Shown here in pieces: positions 1-8,283 of a stretch of DNA of 12,217 bases. The DNA comes from Fragilaria radians (lineage: Eukaryota > Bacillariophyta > Fragilariophyceae > Fragilariales > Fragilariaceae), in the NCBI GenBank assembly GCA_900642245.1, contig CAAAJI010000556.1, forward strand, positions 22,149-34,365, read 5' to 3'. The position numbers were made by a program, and so were the translations under genes. How positions within the stretch are numbered: the stretch's first letter is position 1; each line of letters begins with the position of its first letter. The notes under the pieces are model-generated. The model made no database searches. It was not told the DNA's origin and saw only the letters and a program-made list of their open reading frames with translations.

Positions 1-1980
1 TGATCTTTATACATTTGTCTAACATGTAAGCATATATTTACTTTGTTTATGGCCTAGCATTTGTCAATATACTAAACAAATGACAGGAGTACCTCTGACT
101 TACTCTATGAGATTCTAGTCTAAAATAGGGATACCTCCACAGAAGATTCATGTATGAAGGTTGCAAATGTTTCATCTATACACATTTCAAAGTCTAAGAG
201 TAAAGTGATTAACAGTAGTAGATTTTAAAATGAGAACACAAAGCCAAATAATAAAGCTAATATCGTGGAATTAGTAATTAAAAAAATATTTACATTACGT
301 GTCATACGCAAAAAACAAAATGTTCTGTTTTCCTCTATAAACGAAATCATATACTGTATCATATTTTCCTCTATAAAAATAATCATTCGCTCAATCCGAA
401 TTTCAGATAAGAAAATTTGTAGTTCAGATTGCTTCAAAATGTCATAGACAAGTGGAGGCTAAGTAGATGATAAGTGGGGAGGGTAGAAATTGCTACCATT
501 ACCTTCAATCTTGCATGTTGTGTGGCTCTTTTCAAGTACCGCTTAGCTACTTCTGCAGAATACAGTCACTCAAGCAATATAGACTAACTCAGAGTTGCAT
601 CCTAAGTATTCCACCAGCATTCTTGGACCAAGCTGTTAAAACGCTTTAGCAGCAAGTTATCAAAAATGATCAAGTAAACACAAGTTCATGCTCTAAGTCT
701 GATATATCTTCTGACATCATTATCATTTTCATGGACATTGACGGCTGTTTGAGGTATGGACTTTTCAAAATTACGCATTTCCCAAGGATGAGGTCACCGT
801 TTGGTGATACCCTGATTCAAGTTCTCAATTAATTTAGTCTTTGAATATCACGGGCAATAAATACTCTTTACGCGAACCGATTGTACATAGAATAGACGTC
901 ACTTGCTTAGTTTTCTGGGTAATCAAGATGCTAGTACATCCCTTGTTCTCAAGCTTTGGAGTCCTCTTCTGATACAACGTATACGTTCAGTAGTACCCAT
1001 TTGTTAGTCCAGTCTCAAGTAGCAAAGCCAAGTTCGTAGCTATATCTTAGGAAGTTAGAAGAGTCGATCTCATATATTCCTATTTTTTAGGCATTGGAAT
1101 TGAGGTTAAGCTTCCCATTGCAGTTCGAAGTGATAAAGTTAGTGCAATCTTTATGGCAGAAAACAGAAGGTTGGGAGAATGAAGATTATTCCATTAAAAT
1201 TATCTTTGTAGATATTAGCACATAACATCAGCTTTTTAAAGATTAATTCATAAGAAGGTAATAGCGCATATCATCAGAATTCTTTAGATTAATTCATAAG
1301 AAGTTTCATTTAATGAAAATCTGATCAGAATCTATACACCAGTCATGAGTAGATTCAGATCAGGAATTGGAAGGTTGCTCTATTTGTCCAAGAGGTTGAG
1401 GCCTGATTGCATTTTGCAAGATTTGTTACAATTTCCAGCCGTCGAAAAGGTATCAATACCAGAAATAATGTGCTGTTTACATGCATCTAAATAGAGAGTC
1501 AGGATTCGACAGGAGAATTGGTTGATATGGAATAGAATGTGCTATTTGAGATAAGAGGAACATCAGACTCGGATTTTGCATAGGATAAAAAAAACAAGGA
1601 AAAACGTTACAGGATTTGCTACAAAAAGAAAAAATATAAGGCAGTATTTTCTCATCAGTTACAGTATCCGAATTGATGATAGCAACAGGTTGAGTCATGT
1701 ACAAGAAATACTTCACAACAAAAATCTGCAAAAGTTGACTTTAAGTCTGCCCAATTTGGTTACCACTCTCATGGTCAAATGGGTTACATAAAATTAGAGG
1801 AATTATCATTGGTTGACAAAAAGTTCCTAATGTTCTCCAGAAAAAGCAGTACAGCAATTAGGAGGAAGTATCTCTTCTAATGAATACAATGCCCATAAGT
1901 ATAAAGCAACTGTGCTTAAATGTGCGCATCTGTCTCACACTACATTCATCAGGATGAATTATTAGAACAATAAATTAATT
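1..1980. other. Unassigned non-coding stretch
   Basis: No gene is supported here. Open frames on either strand are 60 to 84 codons, lack family motifs, and have the composition expected of AT-rich random sequence. I looked for a 5' LTR matching the blocks at 4342 and 11138, because the copia gag relic starts at 1981, and saw none; a tRNA primer-binding site was not recognised either. The only structure I can support is the imperfect tandem duplication at 1216-1303, listed separately. Confidence 0.6.
1216..1303. repeat. Imperfect tandem duplication, 46-bp period
   Basis: Two copies of about 42 bp (1216-1257 and 1262-1303) both read roughly TAGC-CATA-CATCAG and end in the identical GATTAATTCATAAGAAG. 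They differ by a few substitutions and small compensating indels in the middle. It looks like an old local slippage or duplication event; no coding frame spans it. Confidence 0.7.
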
Positions 1981-2313
1981 ATGCTCCCTTTTTATGGAAC
2001 TCTGGGGGAAATACCTGATTTCGAAGAAATCCAAGATTTGTATGAAAAATATGGCCATCTAACTGAACCAGATCTTCATGGAGAAACAAGGAACTCTCCA
2101 AACTGGTGTGAAAACTTTGCAGCCTATGCAACGATGGCAAAAATCAAAGTTATTTTTCCTGAAAGGGGGAGATCCAAACTTACCAGAAAAGGATGTGAGT
2201 GAATTTGAATTAGAAGACGAAAAATATAAATCGGCACGTATCGCAAGTTTTTCAATTGCTTTAATCACAGAGAAGGAGATGGATATAATTTGTTGGATAT
2301 TAGTTAAAAATTA

Positions 2314-2636
2314 GTGGTATGTATCGGTACAGTATGAAAGAAGAGAATAGTAAGAAGATTCAATTTTTAGAATCGTAACTAAGACGAACTAGTAAGACAG
2401 TTAATTGAAGTGTTATTTCGATCCTTAAGCATACCTTTGACAACACTCTAAGGGTGTCAGGTGTATCGTTAGCGTAGAAGACAATTTCAGGTGGCTTACC
2501 AACATACGATTCTAAAAATTGGAGAGTTTCATCGACCTGAAGGGCGAGACTCCTTAAGCATACCTTTGACAACACTCTAAGGGTGTCAGGTGTATCGTTA
2601 GCGTAGAAGATAATTTCAGGTGGCTTACCAACATAA
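2314..2636. other. Insert of unknown origin interrupting gag
   Basis: Gag similarity stops near 2313 and resumes near 2637, so these roughly 320 bases are foreign to gag. They contain two 85-bp repeat copies. The minus strand is open across the whole insert and slightly beyond (2671 to 2360), and the repeat period of 129 bp is an exact multiple of three, so the open minus frame contains a duplicated 28-residue segment (YVGKPPEI... to ...LSKVCLR). I do not recognise that protein. The rightmost 11 or so codons of the open frame are only antisense gag. It may be a captured fragment of a gene with internal repeats. Confidence 0.5.
2422..2635. repeat. Two 85-bp direct repeats, 129-bp period
   Basis: Copy 1 is 2422-2506 and copy 2 is 2551-2635. 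Aligned base by base they differ at a single position (C at 2482, T at 2611), about 99% identity. The 44-bp spacer, 2507-2550, would complete a 129-bp unit, so this is one full unit plus a partial second unit. The near identity contrasts with the heavily decayed gag sequence on both sides, so the duplication is much younger than the decay. Confidence 0.92.
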
Positions 2637-3314
2637 TTAAAGCCACTTGGACCAAAAATTGGCCAGCACACTGTGAATTAATGAAGAGATACCTTCCGTC
2701 AGATACTGTTTCCAGAATCAAAATGCGTCAACAGCTCTCCAAGATCCGAATAAAGAATAATGAATCTGACTGATGTATTTGAAACCCTTACTTCAATCCA
2801 AAATCAATATCTAGGTAGAAATTGCCAAACGAAGAACTTATTGCAATTATATGATATGTTGCTACGGAGGATTACAGACGTATACTTTCCGTTGAAAGAA
2901 GAATGAAAGGTGAATTGTTGGCTATTGATGATCTCAAGAATGTAATGATGGAAGAATAGGAACCATTTCAAGCAGAGTGGAACGGAAAGTGAATTAGTTC
3001 TTATTTGGCCAGGGAATATGTTATAACTGCGTAAATCCAAGTCATTGAGCGAATTTGTGTCCAAAAAAGAAAGATAATTCTAGAAGTTCAATCAAAAGCC
3101 GTTGTCTTCAAGGAAAATGTTGCACCTGTGGAGTCAAGTGTCACAAAAGCAAGGATTGTTGGACAAAGGAAGAATACAAAAATAAGCACCCAGCTAACTG
3201 GAAGAAATAGGATCTTAAGCCACTGCTGAACAAATCAAGTGGCAAACAAATTGAAGCCAGATAGAATATGGCTGGATCAATGATGACCTCAGAGTCAGTC
3301 TTCTGGGCTCAAGT

Positions 3315-3530
3315 ATTTGGATTGCTCATACCAGAGCATCGGTTCATTCTATTTCAAACAAACAATTAGCCAAGAAATGGAGTGAAGATAGTAAAAGTAC
3401 AGTTGTTGTCATGGGAAATGGAAACCGGGAGTGTGCAACAAAAATTGGAAATTTTAAACGAAAAGCCATTGAAAAGGAAGGGTGTAACCAAGGAAGAATC
3501 AAGTTCATCAAATTAACGCTCCTAAATTAG
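3315..3530 (+). pseudogene. Decayed copia aspartic protease with lost active site
   Basis: The protease of copia elements cleaves the Gag-Pol polyprotein and carries a D-T/S-G catalytic triplet, normally in a context such as WIADTGAS. Here the plus frame reads IWIAHTRASVHS, with H-T-R (codons CAT ACC AGA at 3327-3335) where D-T-G is expected. Each changed codon is one base from the expected one. Downstream, VVVMGNGNRECATKIGNF matches the usual protease core, and the frame closes at TAG 3528. It lies in a different frame from the second zinc knuckle, about 155 bp downstream of it, in the order expected for gag then protease. Confidence 0.75.
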
Positions 3531-3534
3531 ACAA

Positions 3535-4200
3535 CCTTGATCCTTCGGGAATGGTTTTGTTCACAACTCTGTTGATACAATGTTATCAAGTGGAATCTTT
3601 TCTGGTTCACTAGAGTTTCTTATCTTGATTTTCTATGTTGTTGGGATTATTTGGATTGCTCCTTTTCCAACTAGCATAGCAGCACCAGAGTGGCTCTTCA
3701 TGTCATCATGTACTGCAAACAATACTTCAAGATACTGTTACCATTTAATCACACAGGTCTGGTGTGTTGAGAGTCTCATCACATCCTTTTCATATGAGCT
3801 GATTTTGAATCCAATTTTCTCCCAGTCTTTTTCGAATATTACTATTCGATAGCAATGTGGATTGTAACATTCAGTTAATGGCCTTCAACACTTACACGTA
3901 CCAAATCTTTGTGCTGTGCAACATGATCTCTATAAAGATTAGGATCTAATTCCACCAGCATGGCTAGCATTGGTCGTTTGATCTTCATGGCAGTATGATC
4001 CCATGATTGGTGCCTGCAAAAATACATTTGGGTTGTCGACTATCATCGTATCCCTTCCTTCTTTTGCATCCAACACTCCTGCAAAAAGAATTGATCCAGT
4101 TGCCACAGGCTCCAAAGGCCAGCACTTGGCACTCTTTGCATCTAATCTTTAGTTCAAATGATAGTGAACATGGGAGTATACTTTGGTCTAGCATCTCCGA
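3535..4200 (-). pseudogene. Decayed copia reverse transcriptase and RNase H
   Basis: Read on the minus strand from about 4150 downward, this gives a copia RT start (GSILFAGVLDAKEGRD, then VDNPNVFLQAPI, whose Asp at 4035-4037 fits RT motif A), GSYCHEDQ, and after a frameshift LVELDPNLYRD. The region that should hold the FVDD catalytic box reads instead like TIHIAIE followed by stops (about 3845-3866). Most of the RT thumb and connection is missing. RNase H follows: VHDDMKSHSGAAMLVGKGAI (about 3716 downward), then a stop and SSEPEKIPLDNIVSTEL, ending near 3540. Motif identity is from recall of diatom copia Pol. The strand is opposite to the adjoining gag-protease relic, so the two either come from different insertions or one has been inverted. 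No integrase was recognised. Confidence 0.78.
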
Positions 4201-4270
4201 ATACCAGATCTAAATGGTTATCAAGAAGTTCTGGACTCTTTGCAGTTATACTTTACTTCAAATGGTAGTA
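4129..4270. repeat. Short diverged direct repeat inside the pol relic
   Basis: About 40 bp beginning ACTCTTTGCA near 4131 and continuing through TTCAAATGATAGTGAA recurs near 4234, ending TTCAAATGGTAGTAAT, about 103 bp later. The copies share roughly three quarters of their bases. The second lies beyond the recognisable RT sequence. It may be an old local duplication at the edge of the relic. Confidence 0.45.
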
Positions 4271-4341
4271 ATTCGGATTCAGCTTGCTCTACTAAGAAAG
4301 CCATATGTGGAAGGAAATGTCACGCTTTTTGATAAGTGAGT

Positions 4342-5157
4342 TGTCATAGCATATTTGGAATGACCAATACTAGGTCAGGGCAATGTATGCATCATTGTTA
4401 GTTATTTGAAATCCTACAAGTTAGGGGTTGCTGATGCCATTGGCAACATTGCTCCTGAGCAATTGGCTTAAGAACATGATTAAAATCGTATCTAAGACTA
4501 AATTTGCTTTGAATATTATACAACTACATTAGTTGGAACCGGATATTGACTTTTGCCAATCAGCATTCAACCTCAAGACTGACATTTCATGGGTATTTGC
4601 ATATAGAAGTGCAGCTAGCGACATAAAAGTAATCCTACGGACCGGAAAGTTTGTCTTTCATTAATCGAAAAGGCTAGAGCATGTTAACTTTTTTTTAATC
4701 CTTTTGTATCGAGAGCCTAGCTCATTTCCCAAACAAATTAATGTTGATCAAAATGATTCATTAAATTGAAACGCTTTCTTTGCTATGTAGATTTGGATAT
4801 TAACGGTATGAATGCCTGAGGAGAGTGAACTGATTAGTTAAGATAAAATGAAATATTTACGATGTATATATACCACGCAGCATGTTTTATGTCGATTCTG
4901 TATTTATCGGAATTATTTGATTTTATGACGAATCCGAAAATGGCTAAAACATTTGTGCTACGTTGGTAAGATTCGTCTTCAAATCCGATGTATTGGCAAC
5001 ATACTGCATTTTTACTGTTAAGCAGATTAGGTGTATGTGTTCCGATCCATGATAATTGTGGGACAGTCCGGAATAATTCTTGAACCCGAAACCATTTCAG
5101 TTCACACAGACGGACAAGCCGAAGTTGTTCCGTAATCGGCGGACGACGAACCAATTA
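4342..5157. repeat. Duplicated block, left copy, diverged arm (possible solo LTR)
   Basis: This stretch aligns with 11138-11834. Shared landmarks in the same order include TTGGAATGACCAAT, GAACCGGATAT, CAACCTCA, TCCTACGGA, GAGAGCCTAGCTCA, GAGAGTGAACTGATTA, CCGATCCAT and CACACAGACGGACAA. Between them there are many substitutions and indels (816 versus 697 bp). Similarity starts abruptly at TGTCA in both copies, with unrelated sequence to the left. The TGTCA start, a TATA-like element (ACATAAAAGT at about 4620) and the adjacent copia relic make the first 450-500 bp a candidate solo LTR, but no polypurine tract or target-site duplication was seen, so the LTR reading is weak while the duplication is firm. 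Confidence 0.75.
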
Positions 5158-5539
5158 AATACATAGGAGCAGAATAAATTTAAGAGTCCTAAAAGAGTTC
5201 GACACAAAAACTGCTGTGCAAACCACCAAATCTAGTATGCATGTAACATTATTTCTCAAAAATTTAACACGTTTTCAATGAAACATTCATCATCCCTTGC
5301 TTGTCATGAAAGCGACCTTTCTTCATGACTTCCAAACAATCTTTTCAGGCATTTAGCTGATAATACATGAGACCTCCATTGCATATCGATAAATTTGGGA
5401 TCCTTCACTATAACATGATCCATTTTTTGTTCATATTTGATATTTGAATGAATACAGGCTTTTATAAGGGGTCATAAAGAATCGTAATGGGTGAACATCT
5501 AGAATCGCAATGAAGCGAATGAATGAATCCTTCCGTATG
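5158..5539. repeat. 382-bp near-identical direct repeat, left copy
   Basis: Aligned with 11835-12216 at a constant offset of 6677 with no gaps; only two mismatches (5172 G versus A, and 5382 C versus T), 99.5% identity. It covers the end of the minus-strand DUF6824 coding region (5462-5539) and about 300 bp of its 3' flank. High identity in non-coding sequence cannot be explained by protein constraint. Confidence 0.97.
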
Positions 5540-6503
5540 AGCTGACGGAGAACCTTTCCAGCGGCCTGTAGAAAGGGTTCGATCGGAAAAAGAGTTACGA
5601 CGAAGAGTACTTAGACCACTCATAGTTAATTGTAGTCTATTCACCTTGACCTGATTTCGTATATTTGTCAATACCTGAGATTCTAGACTCGATGGACGTA
5701 GTAGTGCGTTGGTGATACTTTCGCCTAGTTGACGGCGACTGATTTCGCTACAATCATGTCGATGACCCAGAAGAATCGGTACTGACAACGCCAGGTCACC
5801 TACATACGGGGTATCACCTTGTTGTAAGTATGAATGATAAGGAATCATGCTTTTGTCAACATTCAAGCCAGAAAGCAGATTGCGATTGTTTTTTGCATAC
5901 CCACCACCGTAAGGAATCGCCATGTTCTGTTCACGACGATTTGAATTAGAAATGATGAAATCTCGTAAATGAAAGTTCACCCCATGATTTTGTCCTTGAG
6001 AGAGAAGTGATCGAAGATGGGCATTGCTATCCATCTTAGTTTCTCTGCTTTGAACGAAATTATCTTCATCCCTCACATCCGAAATATTTGACTGTGAAGA
6101 ATTTTCAGTGCTGACTCGTTTTCTACACCTTACATACTGCTTATCCCTTATGGCGTGGCCAACCTGTTTAAAGTATTAGAATAATATAATGAAGTACAAA
6201 TGATGTTAGAGGAGCTGCAAGTGCAGCTATACTTCTCCTTACCTTTTCTACAGTAGTCTTTCTATCGACTTCTTCCCATAGATGTGATTCTCCGTTTATC
6301 CTTAGGAATCTTGCACCAGATGATCTGATTTCTTCGACAATTTCTGCTACCAATGTCACCTTTTCTGATCTAGACTCCATTGCATGATATTTTTCTTGAT
6401 ATTTGGCAATGATGCGACGAAATTTCTTATTTCCACAATGATTCCAACAATCAGATCCTTTACCAAAAAGAATATCACACCTTCTAGGATTCTCCTTGTT
6501 CAT
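5462..6503 (-). CDS. DUF6824 domain protein, two exons, 320 aa
   Basis: Exon 1 runs 6503 to 6243 (87 codons) and exon 2 runs 6163 to 5462 (233 codons plus TAA). The ATG is the first after an in-frame TGA at 6539-6537 and has A at -3. Residues 9-94 match the DUF6824 domain: CDILFGKG (9-16), NHCGNKKFRR (21-30), IVEEI, GARFL (63-67), and VGHAIRD (88-94) restored across the intron. A basic patch KQYVRCRKR follows. The C-terminal two thirds has no domain I know, but shares LRS-SQG-NH-VN, IPYGG (170-174), LS-PIL and FIHSL with the plus-strand paralog at 8284. Reading into the intron instead of splicing gives a stop after 24 extra residues. The protein ends in a 16-residue tail absent from the paralog. 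Molecular function is unknown. The domain call is confident; expression is not testable here. Confidence 0.88.
6164..6242 (-). other. Intron, 79 bp, phase 0
   Basis: On the minus strand the intron starts GTAAGG directly after GAAAAG (codon 87) and ends TTAAACAG before GTTGGCCAC. A branch-point-like CTAATAC lies at 6179-6173, 9 nt upstream of the intron end. The same codon position, phase and CTAATAC motif occur in the paralog at 8545-8615, and removing the intron restores the VGHAIRD domain end. It also contains a perfect inverted repeat, AGCTGCA AG TGCAGCT (6213-6228). Confidence 0.9.
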
Positions 6504-6877
6504 TCTTATTTCGAAAGATATCCATTCAGATAATGTTCACTTTCAAGAGCAAACTGGTTTACGATTTTTGGATGGCCCTTCTGTCCCCTGACATGGCGGC
6601 CTTTGAATCCTGATATATTTTTAACTCGTCCGATGTCAGCACTTAAATCTTCATACAAGATTTTACATAGGAGTTGCATGGAAAATGTATGAGAAAATAT
6701 TTATTGTTTTAACGCATCTTCTTTTCCACTTAATGCATCGTCATCAAGTGAATATTACGTAAATCAAATACAGATTGGATATGAAGAGTGAAGTAGATAG
6801 AATTATTGGAATTAGCAATTGCTGCAATTTGGTATGTGAGAAGCTAAAATATGCATGAAATTAAGAAATGACTCTAA

Positions 6878-6922
6878 CCATAGTTCTCCATAGTACTCCA
6901 TAGTACTCCATTGTACTCCATA
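6878..6922. repeat. 10-bp tandem repeat, four units
   Basis: Four consecutive decamers, TAGTTCTCCA, TAGTACTCCA, TAGTACTCCA and TTGTACTCCA (6881-6920), preceded by CCA and followed by TAC. Two units are identical and the outer ones differ by one base each. It sits 375 bp upstream of the minus-strand gene start. Confidence 0.95.
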
Positions 6923-6938
6923 CTTCGATATTAGTTTG

Positions 6939-6960
6939 CCCCCTCCCCCCCCAACCCCCT
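6939..6960 (-). promoter_or_regulatory. G-quadruplex candidate (C-rich on plus strand)
   Basis: The plus strand reads C5 T C8 AA C5 T. On the minus strand this is G5-TT-G8-A-G5, which satisfies four runs of at least three G with loops of one to two bases if the G8 run supplies two runs. It is a conspicuous outlier in AT-rich surroundings. Whether it folds or regulates either neighbour is inference; it could equally be a simple slippage product. Confidence 0.5.
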
Positions 6961-7701
6961 GCCTTAGTTGCACAACTCACTAAGTCAAAAGTGCTGACAT
7001 CGTACGTAGCTCGGAATCTTGGATTATCATGACCTGACATTATTGGATTCGATTTATGGATTACAGTTGATGTCATAATCGTATCCATGGGAGAGTATTT
7101 ATTTACGCTTTGCCCCCTAAATTTACGGTTTATGATACGTATGCCTATTTGCCTTTACAGCCTTTCTGGGTATAATGGAATATTTTGAAGTGTAGCTTGG
7201 TACTTCTACAATTTCTTTTAATTACAACAAGATGAATTGTTACAATTGATAATGATAGCCGTACTCCAAATGAACTTAAAACGACTATAGTTTAAACTGA
7301 TTAACAAACAAATATACCGACTAGAAGTGACTATATAATTTCCCATTAGCGGTGATAACCCGGAAAATTAAATAGTAAATTACATTTAAAATGAACAACA
7401 TTTTGCAACTTGTTTAAGCAAAAGATTCTAGATACCCCGCATCTTTTGAGTCAGTACTCACCTCCACGTTATTCTTATTCTATCTGAAGGTGAATCTAGT
7501 TTTCGATTGAGTGATATCATTGTTATTGATTGAGAAGGACAAGTAAGTAGGGGTACAATTAAATGGTGAGTGATGGGAACGACATCAGAAAGGATGATTT
7601 ACATTTTATGAAGTGTACGAAACAAATCTGGATCTACCCTTTCAAATTTTGAGATAGTGGCATTATAATGGCTTCATGACTGGCTGTAAAGCTAAAAAGG
7701 G

Positions 7702-7726
7702 ATATTAACACATAGTCTGTTAATAT
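7702..7726. other. Perfect 9-bp inverted repeat, 7-nt loop
   Basis: ATATTAACA (7702-7710), loop CATAGTC, TGTTAATAT (7718-7726). AT-rich and located in the shared upstream region about 560 bp from the plus-strand gene start. It could be a binding site for a dimeric protein or chance; nothing else supports either reading. Confidence 0.4.
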
Positions 7727-7929
7727 AGATTGATTAACAACTCATATCGTTGATCATCATTGTATCAAAACCCGTTAATTTAGCAAATCATAAAATGTTT
7801 TGCTGTATGCGATCTATTAAGGTTTTGGGAGGTTGCATGACTTGTTTTTAGTTTCCATCGTTTTCCGAATCAGTATTAGGGTTCGAGTGAATTGTTGAGA
7901 TACATTTATCCTCGTGCTATGAGAAGAAT

Positions 7930-7949
7930 AGACCGCGACTAAGCGGTCT
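7930..7949. other. GC-rich hairpin followed by a T run
   Basis: AGACCGC (7930-7936), loop GACTAA, GCGGTCT (7943-7949), with the next bases extending the T tract to four. A perfect 7-bp stem with five G:C pairs is notable in this AT-rich stretch. In a bacterium it would resemble an intrinsic terminator; in a eukaryote it could be the 3' end of a small Pol III-type RNA or chance. No box A or B promoter or flanking RNA structure was recognised. Confidence 0.4.
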
Positions 7950-8283
7950 TTTCCAATTCACCAAAATGTCACGGTTTAGGACAATCTTCGTAATTTCCAA
8001 CCTGTACACATGTTGATGTTATTTGTTGGTGAAAAGATGCATTCAACTTAATAATATTGTTTCTCATTCTCCTAAGTAATCCCTGTGCTGGTATATGTTT
8101 TTAGCGCTCCTTTGGAAAGTGAAATTCAGGATTCAGAGAAAATGTCTGTGAAAAGGAAATAAATCATCCAACCAAAACCTTAAATCCGATTCACGGTAAG
8201 TGTAACGTAAACTTTGAACAAGATGACCTTCCATTTAAACTCCCACAAAGTATTAGAGACTTTGATCTGCATGACTGTTAAGT

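Larger units (their letters stand above)
1981..3210 (+). pseudogene. Decayed Ty1/copia (CoDi-like) gag
   Basis: This is a broken gag gene of a copia LTR retrotransposon, whose intact product would form the virus-like particle core and bind the RNA. The N-terminal part reads well from 1981 (PFYGTLGEIPDF...NSPNW...FAAYATMAK), shifts frame at about 2149, and continues as FFLKGGDPNLPEKD...ALITEKEMDII to about 2313. The sequence is then interrupted by an unrelated insert (about 2314-2636) and resumes with capsid-like NWPAHCELMKRYLP, DTVSRIKMRQQLSKI, FETLTSIQNQY and EDYRRILSVERRMKGE, in several frames with stops. The nucleocapsid end carries two CX2CX4HX4C zinc knuckles, at about 3019-3060 (with TGA at 3046-3048 just after the His) and 3118-3159 (CCTCGVKCHKSKDC), ending at TAG 3208. 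The family call rests on my recall of diatom copia Gag motifs. No intact product is possible. Confidence 0.82.
6504..8283. promoter_or_regulatory. Shared upstream region of the divergent DUF6824 pair
   Basis: These 1.78 kb separate the two start codons and must hold both promoters and 5' UTRs. No coding sequence is supported; a 75-codon minus-strand open frame at 6861-7088 runs through the decamer repeat and C-rich tract and looks fortuitous. I could not identify core promoter elements with confidence, and the sequences immediately upstream of the two ATGs are not obviously similar. Structural elements inside are listed separately. Confidence 0.45.

Noticed and set aside
2422..2635. Direct repeats considered as a CRISPR-like array
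   Set aside because: Only two 85-bp copies, a single spacer, a eukaryotic context, and a period that fits a codon-multiple gene duplication.
3580..3852. 90-codon plus-strand open frame, hydrophobic
   Set aside because: It is the antisense of the minus-strand RNase H relic, which has clear copia motifs (MKSHSG, GKGAI).
4834..5154. 106-codon minus-strand open frame left of the near-identical repeat
   Set aside because: The homologous region at 11570-11834 has several indels that break this frame, so it shows no sign of protein constraint.
6168..6242. Extension of the minus-strand exon 1 frame to a 111-residue single-exon protein
   Set aside because: The extension lies within a GT...CTAATAC...ACAG intron; splicing restores VGHAIRD, shared with the paralog, whereas the extension has no similarity to it.
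6861..7088. 75-codon minus-strand open frame in the shared upstream region
   Set aside because: It runs through the decamer repeat and the C-rich tract, so much of its peptide is repeat-derived, and there is no family motif.
7860..7885. GGTTCGAGT resembling a tRNA T-loop
   Set aside because: No acceptor stem, anticodon arm or box A at the required distance.
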